A stretch of DNA of 64,000 nucleotides from positions 1 through 64,000 of the forward strand of contig DATKST010000052.1 in NCBI GenBank assembly GCA_035531475.1. Direction: 5' to 3'. The notes beneath the pieces were generated by a model, which had not been told where the DNA came from, did not search any database, and saw nothing but the letters and a program-made list of their open reading frames with translations. This DNA comes from CALCEB01 sp035531475. GTDB lineage: Bacteria > Acidobacteriota > Terriglobia > UBA7540. Positions 50,596 through 59,899 of the stretch are shown here, in pieces. Made by a program: the position numbers and the translations under genes. Numbering within the stretch: position 1 is the stretch's first letter; every line of letters starts with the position of its first letter.

Positions 50596-53500
50596 CTAAT
50601 TCACTCCCAGGTTCACGGTGGTGATATGGCTGACCGGGGATGTGGTCGATCCCTTCGCCGGCTTGGTCGCGCCGGAAATCTGCAACGCATATACGCCGGG
50701 AGCGGTGCCGTTGGGAACCGGGCTTCCGCCTACGAAGCCGTAGTTATACATATTGCAGGAGCCTGCGGCGAGCGCCATCAGCACAACCAGGCCGAAGAGC
50801 AGCCATCCCAACCGGACGCGGCGCGACACCGCAAGAATGCCGGCCAACAATATCAATAGCAAGCCCACTAGAGTCCACATCAGGATGTGTGAAGCCGGCC
50901 CCGGTCCTGCGGGCCCGTTCATCAAACGAATCCATGCGGACCCGGTGGACTTCGGCGCGGTTGTTGTCACGACCAGCGTGGAAGTAACAGAAGAAGTGCC
51001 GTTGGGTGTAACCGCGGCAGGAGTAAAAGTGCAAGAGCCCTCGTTGATGGGATTGGGGCAACCCAGGTTCACCAACGTATTAAAGCCATTGATGGGCGTG
51101 ACCGAGACCGTGTAGGTGGCCGATTGCCCTGCATTGATCGTGATCAGCGCGGGCGCGCCGCTGATGGAGAAATCCGCAAACGAAACGCTGAGCGAGAGAT
51201 CAGCCGTCTGGTTGCCGTTGGTGCCGGTGGCCGTGAAGTCCAGGGGGTTGGATGTGGTGGATGAAAGTCCACTGACGGTCAGGGTGCTGGTCTTGCCGGG
51301 CGTTATGGTGGCTGGGTTGAAGGAGCAGGTGGCGCCGGATTGGCAGCCCAGCGTGATGGCCTTGGTGAAGGTGGAGGGCGCTGCGGCGGAGACGGTGAAG
51401 GTGGCGGTGCTGGCTCCGACCGGAATTTGCACGTTGGTAGGAGTCGCGCTGAGCGAAAATTGGGCGATTCCCGTGCCGGAGAGGGATAAGCTCTGGGTGG
51501 TCGACTTGGCATTATCGGTGACGGTCAAAGCGCCAACATTGGTGTTGGTGCTTCCGGTGGTGGTGGTCGAAGTGGTGGCGGTGGGCGTGTAGGTGACGGA
51601 AGCCTGGCAGCTCGCGGTTGGCTTCAGAGTGGTTATACAATTGTCCTTTTCGGCGAAGGCGCCGCTGATGGCAACCTTGGTGATGGTCAGCGCGGCGCTG
51701 CCGGTGTTGGTTACCGTCACCACTTGCGCCGGACTGGTGGTGCCCACCACTTGGCCACCAAAGGTCAGGGTGATGGGTGAAAAAGTGACGGCGGGGGCCG
51801 CGGCAATGCCCGTTCCGGTCAAAGCCACAGTTTGCGGGCTGCCTGGCGCGTTATCATCTACCGTCAAGGTGCCGGTGGCCGCAGCAGTTGCAGTGGGCGT
51901 AAAGGTCACATTCACTGTGCAGGATGCGCCGCCCGCGGCGAGCGAGGGCGGGCAGTCATGGGTCTCCTCAAATTGCGAGCTTGCGGTGATCCCGGAAATG
52001 TCCAGCGGCTGGGTTCCTTCGTTCGCCAGCGTCACCACGGTTGCAGCAGAGGGGTAACCCACTCCTTCATTGCCGAAAGCTATGGCCTGCGGTGAAATGG
52101 AAAGCGCCGGTGCATTCGCCGGACTCACTTTGGTCACAAAAGCATTTCCGGCACTGGAGGTTCCGGTGAAGGCAGACTGAAAAGCCCCGCCAATGGCCGG
52201 GAAATTGGTGGACGCGGTGCTGCCCGTTATGTAAGCATTGCCGGCCGAGTCCACGGCCACCGCCTGGCCGAAATCCGCGCCGCTGCCACCCAGGTAAGTG
52301 GAATAAACCAGCCCGCTCCCTTGCGGGTTGATTTCGGTTACGAATGCGTCCGCGCAGGAGCTGGTGTTGCAAGCGCCGCCCCCAAAGGTTCCATCCAGCG
52401 GATTTGCCAAAGGGAAGTTGCTGGAAAGGGTGTAGCCCGTCACGTAGGCATCAGCGGCGCTGTCCAGAACGATTCCGAAGGCTTGGTCCGCGCCGGAGCC
52501 GCCCAGATAGGTTGAGTAATCGAGCGCGTTCCCCGCAGCGTTCAACTTGGCCACAAACGCGTCATCTCCGCCGCCGCTTGCGGCTTGAAAAGGCGCGGGG
52601 CTGGTTGGGAAATTGGTGGAGAGTGTGTCCCCGGCAACATACATATTGCCGCTCGGATCGATGGCAATGCCGTAGCCGCGATCATTATCACTGCCGCCAA
52701 GATAAGTGGAGTAGATGAGGCTGACGCCCGATGGCTTCAGTTTGGTGACGAAGGCATCCGAACCGCCCGCGTTCTCCGCCTGCAGAGGCGAGGCCACTGG
52801 GAAATTGGGCGAATAGGTGAATCCTGTGACGTAAATATTGCCGGAAGTGTCCAATGCAATGCCCTGGCCGCTATCGGCGCCAGTGCCACCCAGGTAACTC
52901 GAGAAGACCGGCGCCGACCCGTCCGGCTTCAGTTCCGCGACGAAGGCATCCGAACCGCCACCCATGGCATTTTGAAAAGCTTGCGCCACGGGAAAGTCAG
53001 TGGATCTCGTCGAGCCGGTGATGTAGGCGTCACCCGCGGAATCGATGGCGATGCCCAAGCCAAAGTCACCGCCGCTGCCGCCGAAGTATGTGGAATAGGT
53101 GAGCGAGGAACCGCTCGAGGCCAGCTTGACGACAAACGCATTGCCGTTGCCGCCGTACTTTGTCTGGAAGACGCCTTTGGTGGTGGGGAAGTTGGGAGAC
53201 GCCGTATAACCCACGATGTAGACGTTTCCGGAGCCGTCCACGGCAACGCCGTTGGCCTTGTCAAAGTCGTTGCCGCCCAGATAGGTTGAGAATACAAGCT
53301 GTCCACCTCCCGGTTTGAACTCTGCGACGAACGCATCCGAACCGCCTCCCGTGGTTTTTTGATAGGGCGATGTGGAAACGGGAAAATCGGTAGAGTTCGT
53401 GGCCCCCACAACGTAGGCGTCGCCGGAACTGTCGATGGCGATGGCCGTGGCCACATCCCCGCTGGTCCCGCCAAGGTAAGTGGAATAAGTCAGAGACGGA

Positions 53501-54573
53501 TCGATGATCAGCGCGCGGCTGCGATCATAGGCGCCGACGGTGAAACCGATTGTGGAATGGAGCGGTTGGACGGCGGATGGATGGCTTGCCAAGGAGTAAG
53601 CCGCCCTCACGGAATGCTTTCTTCCCTGCAGGTCCAGTTGGTAGGCAACCGGCTTGTGGAAGAGCAAGGAGCCGGCGCTCGACTTGACCACAAGATCGCC
53701 GCGCGAAGTCAGCTCCAGGCTGGCAGGATGCCCGTCTGTGCTGAGCCGCAGGGCGATTTGATTTGGATTGGAGCCGGGGCTGGCGGCAAAATCATATTCG
53801 AGCTGGCTCTGGTTCCCGTAATAGACAAGATCGATGCCGGGATAGACGCCGGAATAGCGCACCCTGCCGAAGTTGGGAACATGGGTGCGCCAGTGAGCCG
53901 GATCGTTGCCGATGAAGTAATTGGTCTTTGCCTGAAGCGGATATTGGGTTGAAACCAGCGCCGCGGCATTGGCCCCCACCAGATTCATCTTGACTTCGGC
54001 CCAATCCGGCCTGTGCCCCTTTAGGATTTTTGACGAATCCAATGCTCCACTGGAGTCTGAGGGCTGGGCCGCCGCCCGCGAATGCGAGCGACTCCCTTCG
54101 ATTTTTGGAATCTCAAGACTTGCGCCAGCCGGCGCCAGTAAAATCTGATATCCGGGACCCCGCGCCACAAAATTCGCGTCCGCGGCGGCTTGCCCTTGAT
54201 TCGCTTCAAAAGCAAGCGGCAGACTCATAAATTCCGCGCGCAGCCGCTGGGCGTTGTGTTGAACGCCTGCGGAATCGTTAGCAGTAATTGGCTGCCGCTT
54301 CGGGCCGGGCCCACGCCTTGCCGAATCCCGGGCACGAGACTGCGTTGCCGCCGGCGGATTCATGCGAGTGGCAACCAGGGCGCGGTTTGGCGCTACCGCT
54401 CCCGCCGGGTCTTTGGCAATGAGCTGAGTCAGGGCCACCAGGGCCAGCCCCAGCATCGCAGCCGCGGACAAGGACAAGGCGGCATGGGACCTTCGCGATA
54501 CCCCCGGATTTTGTAGCCGGCTCTTTGGGCGCAATTCGATTGACACAGGTTGTGACGAACTTTTTATTTTCAT
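50596..54573 (-). CDS. Large SBBP-repeat beta-propeller protein with a C-terminal membrane segment
   Basis: 1325 residues from ATG 54573, chosen because the first 44 codons of the longer frame do not resemble a leader. A hydrophobic segment (AALSLSAAAMLGLALVALTQ) acts as signal. An N-terminal beta domain (FEANQGQAAADANFVARGPG to YPGIDLVYYGNQSQLEYDF) is followed by seven SBBP repeats, each near YSTYLGGSGADxGxGIAxDS with NFP at its end, consistent with a seven-bladed propeller. Then come choice-of-anchor-D type modules (AIAFGNEGVGYPSAATVVTL; LTFGGQVVGTTSPAQVVTVT) and a C-terminal helix (WTLVGLLLILLAGILAVSRR). It is probably surface exposed; the function is unknown. Confidence 0.9.
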   Translation of the reverse strand: MKIKSSSQPVSIELRPKSRLQNPGVSRRSHAALSLSAAAMLGLALVALTQLIAKDPAGAVAPNRALVATRMNPPAATQSRARDSARRGPGPKRQPITANDSAGVQHNAQRLRAEFMSLPLAFEANQGQAAADANFVARGPGYQILLAPAGASLEIPKIEGSRSHSRAAAQPSDSSGALDSSKILKGHRPDWAEVKMNLVGANAAALVSTQYPLQAKTNYFIGNDPAHWRTHVPNFGRVRYSGVYPGIDLVYYGNQSQLEYDFAASPGSNPNQIALRLSTDGHPASLELTSRGDLVVKSSAGSLLFHKPVAYQLDLQGRKHSVRAAYSLASHPSAVQPLHSTIGFTVGAYDRSRALIIDPSLTYSTYLGGTSGDVATAIAIDSSGDAYVVGATNSTDFPVSTSPYQKTTGGGSDAFVAEFKPGGGQLVFSTYLGGNDFDKANGVAVDGSGNVYIVGYTASPNFPTTKGVFQTKYGGNGNAFVVKLASSGSSLTYSTYFGGSGGDFGLGIAIDSAGDAYITGSTRSTDFPVAQAFQNAMGGGSDAFVAELKPDGSAPVFSSYLGGTGADSGQGIALDTSGNIYVTGFTYSPNFPVASPLQAENAGGSDAFVTKLKPSGVSLIYSTYLGGSDNDRGYGIAIDPSGNMYVAGDTLSTNFPTSPAPFQAASGGGDDAFVAKLNAAGNALDYSTYLGGSGADQAFGIVLDSAADAYVTGYTLSSNFPLANPLDGTFGGGACNTSSCADAFVTEINPQGSGLVYSTYLGGSGADFGQAVAVDSAGNAYITGSTASTNFPAIGGAFQSAFTGTSSAGNAFVTKVSPANAPALSISPQAIAFGNEGVGYPSAATVVTLANEGTQPLDISGITASSQFEETHDCPPSLAAGGASCTVNVTFTPTATAAATGTLTVDDNAPGSPQTVALTGTGIAAAPAVTFSPITLTFGGQVVGTTSPAQVVTVTNTGSAALTITKVAISGAFAEKDNCITTLKPTASCQASVTYTPTATTSTTTTGSTNTNVGALTVTDNAKSTTQSLSLSGTGIAQFSLSATPTNVQIPVGASTATFTVSAAAPSTFTKAITLGCQSGATCSFNPATITPGKTSTLTVSGLSSTTSNPLDFTATGTNGNQTADLSLSVSFADFSISGAPALITINAGQSATYTVSVTPINGFNTLVNLGCPNPINEGSCTFTPAAVTPNGTSSVTSTLVVTTTAPKSTGSAWIRLMNGPAGPGPASHILMWTLVGLLLILLAGILAVSRRVRLGWLLFGLVVLMALAAGSCNMYNYGFVGGSPVPNGTAPGVYALQISGATKPAKGSTTSPVSHITTVNLGVN

Positions 54574-54661
54574 AATGAATTCTGGAGCCAGCCGCAAACC
54601 TGCTGCAGGCCAGCTAGGAACGAACGGAGCACGTTTCGGGAATCGCCCTGGCTGGCTGATT

Positions 54662-54940
54662 TCAACTATCCAAAAAAACCACTGACTGAAGTCCCGAAAT
54701 TTCAAACCTCTTGCGGCAGCGGGGATTTTTGCATTGGAGCAGGTCGTCCCTGCGCAACATGTAGGAGCGGGCCTTCAGGAAGCGCGCACGGTCCATTTCG
54801 TCTGCCGCTCCGCGCAACGCCTTCTTCTTGGTGCGCACCAGCCACCGAACCTGATAGGTTTCCATCTGGTGGCAGTGCTGGCAAGAAAGGGTGGCGGCTT
54901 TCGACGTTTCGGCTTCTTCAAAAAAATCGCGCTCTTGCAT
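54662..54940 (-). CDS. Small zinc-ribbon-like protein
   Basis: 92 residues. Two cysteine pairs are visible: LSCQHCHQMETY (CxxC, about residues 19-22) and LLQCKNPRCRKRFEISG (CxxxxC, about 70-75). A basic helical middle part (VRTKKKALRGAADEMDRARF) suggests nucleic-acid or protein contacts. GGGAG lies about 8 bases upstream of the ATG. I recognise no named family. It is upstream of the SBBP gene on the same strand and may be its leader gene. Confidence 0.65.
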   Translation of the reverse strand: MQERDFFEEAETSKAATLSCQHCHQMETYQVRWLVRTKKKALRGAADEMDRARFLKARSYMLRRDDLLQCKNPRCRKRFEISGLQSVVFLDS

Positions 54941-55127
54941 CGTTAAACTCCCAATTTTAACCTGAACTCCCGGAGATTGCTACCGCTCAATGATGGCATC
55001 GCCGTGACCATGGGCAAAATCCAGCGAAGCCCCAACGTGGACCTCCACAAAAGCAACGCCGAGCATATCGAGCCTGGCACATCGCCACGAGACAATTGGG
55101 ACAAGCCTTCGCGGGAATGATGGTGAC

Positions 55128-55155
55128 GTAGGGGCGACCCTTGTGGTCGCCCGCG
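55128..55155. repeat. REP-like palindrome, GGGCGACCC family
   Basis: 28 bases identical to 6774-6801 (inside yggS). Confidence 0.8.
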
Positions 55156-55655
55156 GGCGTCCACCAAGCCCGACCCACCTATGGAAAACTGCTGGAACAA
55201 ACCCATTATTTGTCTCATGGCAGTTATAACTCATTGATTCTAATCAATTGATTGGGTTTGTCTCTGAAATCGACCTGTCTTCATCATAATACAAGGGCTA
55301 ATGAACTCTTGAATGGCTTCTTGAATGGCTTTGAGTGGGTTTGCTCCAAAACTCGTCCTTTGTTTTCAATGGAGTTTGGGTTTGTTCCGATAATAATTCT
55401 TTTTTTGCGCACATTCACATCCCCGGATCATCACCCCGCCCATGAATCGTTGATTCTAATAGGATGCTGAGAAAATATCCTGTTCCCGTCATCCTGAGCC
55501 CTTCGCTTGCCATCCAGAGCGGAGCGAAGGACCCCGTCATTTGGCTCAGGGTAAACTCCGCGAAGAGCCCGGCCTGAGCGAAGCGAACGTGATATAACTA
55601 ATTTGGTTTCAACATAATACCAAGATGCTTCGCTTCGCTCAGCATGACAATCCAG

Positions 55656-55663
55656 CGTTTTCC
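55656..55663. repeat. Target-site duplication of the 124-bp GGTAGTGGG element (left)
   Basis: CGTTTTCC, compared with CGTTTTTC at 55788-55795 (7 of 8 identical). Confidence 0.55.
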
Positions 55664-55787
55664 GGTAGTGGGTCAGTTTGGATGGTGAGGCGGCTTTATG
55701 CCGCCAATTGGCGAGGTAAGCTCGCCACTACGAAAGCCGCTGGGCGGGGTAAACTCGCCGCTACAAAAGCCGAACTGGCCCACTACC
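55664..55787. mobile_element. 124-bp MITE with GGTAGTGGG ends
   Basis: The ends GGTAGTGGGTCAGTTTGG and (read inward from the right) GGTAGTGGGCCAGTTCGG match at 16 of 18 positions. The interior carries two copies of a GGCGAGGTAAGCTCGCCACT-like unit. It has no coding capacity. Flanked by an imperfect 8-bp duplication. The first nine terminal bases equal those of the 3.2-kb IS1-family transposon. Confidence 0.75.
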
Positions 55788-55847
55788 CGTTTTTCAGCAA
55801 GACCTTGCCCTGACGGTCATCGAGTAAAACATCGTGAATAATCCCAG

Positions 55848-56294
55848 TTAATGCATCCGGGGGTTTCTGGGTTCATCGGCATCGTCCTCACCTTTGAGCG
55901 GCTTGCGCCCGGCAAACCCTTCGTCAATGCCGTGCCAGAAGCCGATACGTTCTTCGCCCTGTTTCCAGCAGAGATAAACCTCCTCGCCGCCAACCAGAGC
56001 GGGGAAATCCACCAAGCCTTCTTCAAAATCCTTCACCACGCATCCGGTTTCCTGAATGGTTTTAATGATCTCCTCAATGCGGGCCATCACCTTGTCGCGC
56101 TCATTTTTTTTCTTTACCAATTCCTGGTATGGCGGCTGCGAGCCCCCTGCCATCATGATGCGCGCCGCGGCCATGGCCAGATCACGTTCCAGCGGCTCGA
56201 TGGATTTCTTTTGTTCCTGGGCGCGCTCCAGCGACCTTCCGATCATGGGCAGAAGTTCTTCCGCCTCTTCGCGATTAAAATAGCGATCTGCCAT
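55848..56294 (-). CDS. DUF2203 family protein
   Basis: 148 residues from ATG 56294 (MADRYFNREEAEELLPMIGR). The family core is seen in YFNREEAEELLPMI (about residues 4-17), GCVVKDFEEGLVDFPAL (about 90-106) and VYLCWKQGEERIGFWHGIDE GFAGRKPL (about 112-140, with CWKxGE and WH typical of DUF2203). The middle is a long helical region (QEQKKSIEPLERDLAMAAAR). Function unknown; the family is common in Acidobacteriota, Firmicutes and others. It follows moaA on the same strand with a gap of about 70 bases. Confidence 0.88.
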   Translation of the reverse strand: MADRYFNREEAEELLPMIGRSLERAQEQKKSIEPLERDLAMAAARIMMAGGSQPPYQELVKKKNERDKVMARIEEIIKTIQETGCVVKDFEEGLVDFPALVGGEEVYLCWKQGEERIGFWHGIDEGFAGRKPLKGEDDADEPRNPRMH

Positions 56295-56362
56295 GGACCT
56301 CATTCCTTGGGCTGCGTCAGGGCCGGCAGCGGCCGGGCCGTGGCGGCCGCTTCTAAAGACAC

Positions 56363-57418
56363 TTATCCGCCTCGGGTGTGCATCTCCCGATGGGGATCGG
56401 CCTTCAAATCTTCGACTGGGAAAAGAATGTCGCGATGGATCAGGGCATGGCGTTCCTCCGCGCCGCGGTCATCCCTTGCCATCCACGTAGCGCGAATGCG
56501 CCCGGCGATTTCCTGGTTACTGGAGCCGCCACGAAGCATCCGTTTCAAGTCGGTTCCTTGGCGCGCGTAAAGGCAAAGGAACCACAGTCCATCCGTTGTA
56601 ATGCGGCCCCGGTCACAGGCGCGGCAGAAGGGCTGAGTGGTGGAGGCGATGATCCCAAATTTTGTTCCGTCCGGCAGAAGAAAGCGGGCTGCCGGAGCGG
56701 AGCCGTGGTGCGGCAGCGGCTCGATCTTTCCAAACGCTGCTTCGAGCTGTTGGAGCATTTCTGCCTGAGGCACCACCCGGTCCATGCCCCAGCGCGTGGC
56801 GCCACCGACGTCCATATATTCCACGAAGCGGATTTCCGCGTCTTGCTTGCGGCCAAATTCGACAAGACCTGCCAATTCGTCCTCGTTGACGCCCCGGACG
56901 ATGACCGAATTAATCTTGATCTTCTCAAAGCCGGCTTGGCGCGCCGCCTCAATGCCTTCCACCACCCGAGCCAGGGCCGCTCCGCGCGCGAGCGTTCGAA
57001 ACCGGTCCTGCCGGAGCGTATCCAGGCTCACCGTCACTCGCCGCAAGCCCGCCTGGCGCAACGTGCGGGCGTGGCGGGCCAGCAGGACGCCGTTGGTGGT
57101 CAAAGCCAGGTCACGGATGGCGTCATTCGACGCCAGGATCTCCACCAGGCGCTCCAGGTTGTGGCGCAGCAGCGGCTCGCCGCCGGTCAGCCGGACCTTG
57201 TCAACACCCAGCCCTGTGAAGACGGAAACCAACCGGCCGATCTCTTCAAAAGTCAGAATTTCCTGGTGCGCCAGCCAGACGTATTCGGCTTCCGGCATAC
57301 AATATTGGCAGCGCAGATTGCAGCGGTCCGTCACTGAGACGCGCAGGCTGCGCATGGGCCTGGCCAGCGCGTCCACCACTTCTTCCCGGGCGCGAATTTG
57401 AGTGAACTCCGAGTTCAT
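56363..57418 (-). CDS. moaA: GTP 3',8-cyclase (molybdenum cofactor synthesis)
   Basis: Radical-SAM enzyme that converts GTP in the first step of molybdopterin synthesis. 351 residues from ATG 57418 (MNSEFTQIRAREEVVDALAR). The N-terminal cluster motif is VTDRCNLRCQYCMPEAEYVW (CxxxCxxC, about residues 30-37), with VRLTGGEPLLRHNLERL (about 78-94). The C-terminal cluster site is FCRACDRGRITTDG followed by FLCLYA, i.e. CxxC plus a later Cys (about 263-283). The GG end of the classical family is lost in a divergent tail. A molybdenum hydroxylase is present at the other end of the window. Confidence 0.92.
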   Translation of the reverse strand: MNSEFTQIRAREEVVDALARPMRSLRVSVTDRCNLRCQYCMPEAEYVWLAHQEILTFEEIGRLVSVFTGLGVDKVRLTGGEPLLRHNLERLVEILASNDAIRDLALTTNGVLLARHARTLRQAGLRRVTVSLDTLRQDRFRTLARGAALARVVEGIEAARQAGFEKIKINSVIVRGVNEDELAGLVEFGRKQDAEIRFVEYMDVGGATRWGMDRVVPQAEMLQQLEAAFGKIEPLPHHGSAPAARFLLPDGTKFGIIASTTQPFCRACDRGRITTDGLWFLCLYARQGTDLKRMLRGGSSNQEIAGRIRATWMARDDRGAEERHALIHRDILFPVEDLKADPHREMHTRGG

Positions 57419-57948
57419 CGTAGTTCCAATAAAGCTGAACATCCTGGCGGCCAAAAAATCCAGCCGCTCGATTTCGCCAGGTCAGGCCGTACCGGGAACT
57501 GGGAAGTGAAACTCGCCAGGGGATCGCGGCAGCCGCCATGAGACGCGGCGTTCAGGGTTCCAGCGCGCCGGGCTGTATCGATCCCAGGGTAAAAACCGCC
57601 ATTCTGTCCATTGTCAGAAGCCTCTGCCCGCACAAGATCCACCTTCATCCTATTCGATTCTACGGGTGGGGGCAAGCTGGGTGGGGTTAAGTTGGCTGTA
57701 GTGGCGGTCTCTGACCGCTGGAAGCTGTTGAAAAATAAAATTCGGCGGTCAGAGACCGCCGCTACAGCAGCCAAAATGTACGACTACATAAGATTGGTGC
57801 GAAATGGTGCATTACGGTGTGCGATGAAACAAATGGGAACACGGAGAATGACCATGCGGCCTCGCCTCACCTCCATTTCCATACCTGCCTCCGTTCCTGT
57901 AGAATGCTCCCTGGGCTCGCACGCTTAAGTCCTGCACCTTCATCCAAA
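57419..57948. other. Non-coding interval upstream of the ICMT-like gene
   Basis: No gene is supported. It contains the second GCGGTCTCTGACCGC inverted repeat (57695-57768). Confidence 0.5.
57695..57768. repeat. 24-bp inverted repeat (GCGGTCTCTGACCGC family), copy 2
   Basis: Arms 57695-57718 and 57745-57768, complementary except for one position. It is the reverse complement of copy 1 at 41092-41158. Confidence 0.85.
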
Positions 57949-58557
57949 ATGACCCACGCCGCCACATGGCTCTTGGACATCCTGGCCCTCATCTATCTAG
58001 TTCTCTTTTTCCCTGCGCCCTTCTTCTGGTTGATTATCCACTCTGGCATTCATATCTGGCGGAAATTCGGTAATCGCTCCTTTTGGATAGCTTTGCCCTT
58101 GTGGGCGGCTTTTGCAGCCTTTCTGCTGGTTGAAAGACATTGGATTTTTGCGCACCGGATGGAACGCAACGCTTTCACCTTTGCGGCTGGAACGGTTCTG
58201 ACGGTCTGTGGGTTGTGGCTTGGGCAGCGGGTGCACCGGGAGTTCGGTCTGCGGCGTCTGGCGGGAGTGCCGGAGATCAATCCGCAGAGCAACGTGGGTG
58301 GCGTGGTGAGCCACGGTCTTTACGCGCGCCTCCGGCACCCGCGCTATCTGGCCTATATGACCACGATGCTGGGCTTTGCCCTGCTCACCGGAGCCGCTGG
58401 AATTTTTGCACTGGCATTTGTCACCATCTTGATGTATTTAATTGTCGCACCGCTCGAAGAGCGTGAACTGCACGAACACTATGGCGCCGAATATGAGCAA
58501 TACGCCCGGAGGGTACCGCGATTCCTGCCTCATCTTCGCCGCAACCTTCGAACGTAG
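57949..58557 (+). CDS. Membrane methyltransferase of the isoprenylcysteine carboxyl methyltransferase type
   Basis: 202 residues from ATG 57949. Five hydrophobic segments are visible, the first being TWLLDILALIYLVLFFPAPF. The C-terminal signature is SHGLYARLRHPRYLAYMTTM (about residues 122-141; RHPxY is the SAM-binding motif) and EERELHEHYGAEYEQYARRV followed by PRFLP, the conserved ICMT/PEMT end. It probably methylates a lipid-linked or membrane substrate; bacterial members have diverse or unknown substrates. Confidence 0.85.
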   Translation: MTHAATWLLDILALIYLVLFFPAPFFWLIIHSGIHIWRKFGNRSFWIALPLWAAFAAFLLVERHWIFAHRMERNAFTFAAGTVLTVCGLWLGQRVHREFGLRRLAGVPEINPQSNVGGVVSHGLYARLRHPRYLAYMTTMLGFALLTGAAGIFALAFVTILMYLIVAPLEERELHEHYGAEYEQYARRVPRFLPHLRRNLRT

Positions 58558-58699
58558 AGATTCCACCGGCGGTTTAGATAGAAAGATCCGCTGCCGGTGC
58601 AGCTTTGGCCGGCGCGGCGCCGTGGCTGATATCGTCGCCGGATCTTCCGCCGCCCCAGCAAGTTGAGACGCAGAAGATCCCCGCAAACCGGAGGTTGTC

Positions 58700-59857
58700 A
58701 TGCGCACTTTGCTCGGAATGTACCTGGCCGCAGGACTTCTGTTCGCGGCCGTCCCGCTTGAAGCCCAGCAGACTTGTCCCGGCGCCGTTGTGGTGGCGGG
58801 ATCGGCTGAGGATACCCTGATGACGGCTGTCAGTGGGGCCAACGATCCTCAGACGCAGATCAATGCGCTGGACCAATACGCTCAGGCGCACGCGGGTTCC
58901 AAGTTTATGTCCTGCGTGGATGAGTATTACACGCTCGCCTACCTGAAGCTCAACAACTACCCCAAAGTGATCGAGTACGGAGAGAAGGCGCTGGCCATCC
59001 CCTATCAGGACACCATGATCCTTTTGAATCTTGCCAAAGCGTACGTGGGCGCGGGCCAAGCCACGGACACGGCGTTTACCGTGATTGACAAGGCGCCGGA
59101 CGAGATGAAGGCTGAATCGCCCTCCCGCCCCTCGACCCTGTCCGATGGCGATTGGCAAAAGACCCAGAGTGACTTCAACACGCAAATGAAGGATATTGGC
59201 GCCTACGAGGAGTACGCCTTTTTCACCCTCTTGCCCCGGATTCAAGACGCCAACCAGCGCATCAAGGACCTGGATGCCTTCGCCAAGTCCTATCCCACTG
59301 GCAATGCCAGCGAGCTCGACATGGCATATTTTGTAGCTTACGAGGGTCTGAACAACACCGCCAAGGCCGATGGATACGGCGAAAAGGCCATCGCCGCTGA
59401 TCCCAACAACATCCAAGCCTTGAACCTGGTGGCATTTGATGAGGCTTTCAGCCGCACCAATCCCACCCAGGCCGCGACTTACGCTCACAAGGTGCTGGAG
59501 CTTGCGCCCACCCTCAAGAAACAGGATGGCATGACCGATGAACAGTTCAGCCAGCAGCGGGATGCGCTGCTCGGTGTCGCCCACCTGACGCTCGGCTACG
59601 TTGATTTCCTGAATGCGGCGAGGAGCAAGAGGGTGCTGCCCGCCGAGCAGGAATTCAAGACGGCCATCGACCTGTTGAAGGCCCAACCGGCCTATCAGGC
59701 CCAGGCGCTTTATTTCCTGGGCTATGCTTACGAATTTCAGTCTCCGCCCAACCATCATCTGGCCACAGAAGTCCTCACCCGCGCCGTCAGTATGCCAAGT
59801 CCGGTGCAGGGACAAGCCCGCGAGCTTCTGGCCAAGGTGAAACACGCAGAGAGGTAG
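58700..59857 (+). CDS. Exported TPR-like protein
   Basis: 385 residues. Signal peptide MRTLLGMYLAAGLLFAAVPL with cleavage after EAQ. The mature part is alpha-helical with several tetratricopeptide-type repeats, recognisable as YYTLAYLKLNNYPKVIEYGE (about residues 74-93), LLNLAKAYVGAGQATDTAFT, AYEGLNNTAKADGYGEKAIA and ALYFLGYAYEFQSPPNHHLA. No catalytic motif. Likely a scaffold or adaptor in the periplasm. It lies upstream of the large TPR/FG-GAP gene, but about 450 bases of repeats separate them. Confidence 0.82.
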   Translation: MRTLLGMYLAAGLLFAAVPLEAQQTCPGAVVVAGSAEDTLMTAVSGANDPQTQINALDQYAQAHAGSKFMSCVDEYYTLAYLKLNNYPKVIEYGEKALAIPYQDTMILLNLAKAYVGAGQATDTAFTVIDKAPDEMKAESPSRPSTLSDGDWQKTQSDFNTQMKDIGAYEEYAFFTLLPRIQDANQRIKDLDAFAKSYPTGNASELDMAYFVAYEGLNNTAKADGYGEKAIAADPNNIQALNLVAFDEAFSRTNPTQAATYAHKVLELAPTLKKQDGMTDEQFSQQRDALLGVAHLTLGYVDFLNAARSKRVLPAEQEFKTAIDLLKAQPAYQAQALYFLGYAYEFQSPPNHHLATEVLTRAVSMPSPVQGQARELLAKVKHAER

Positions 59858-59899
59858 CGAACGGCTGCGCCGTGAAGCTAACGGTATGCGGCTGAACCA

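Larger units (their letters stand above)
54941..55847. other. Repeat-rich non-coding interval
   Basis: No gene is supported. It contains the GGGCGACC palindrome (55128-55155), an AT-richer section with TTGATTCTAAT repeated near 55234 and 55451, a block of GCGAAGCGAA-type dispersed repeat (about 55490-55650), the GGTAGTGGG element (55664-55787), and a CATCGTGAATAATC repeat near 55832. Confidence 0.65.

Noticed and set aside
55252..55470. 72-codon open frame in the repeat-rich interval
   Set aside because: No ribosome-binding site or recognisable sequence, and it lies within AT-rich non-coding DNA.
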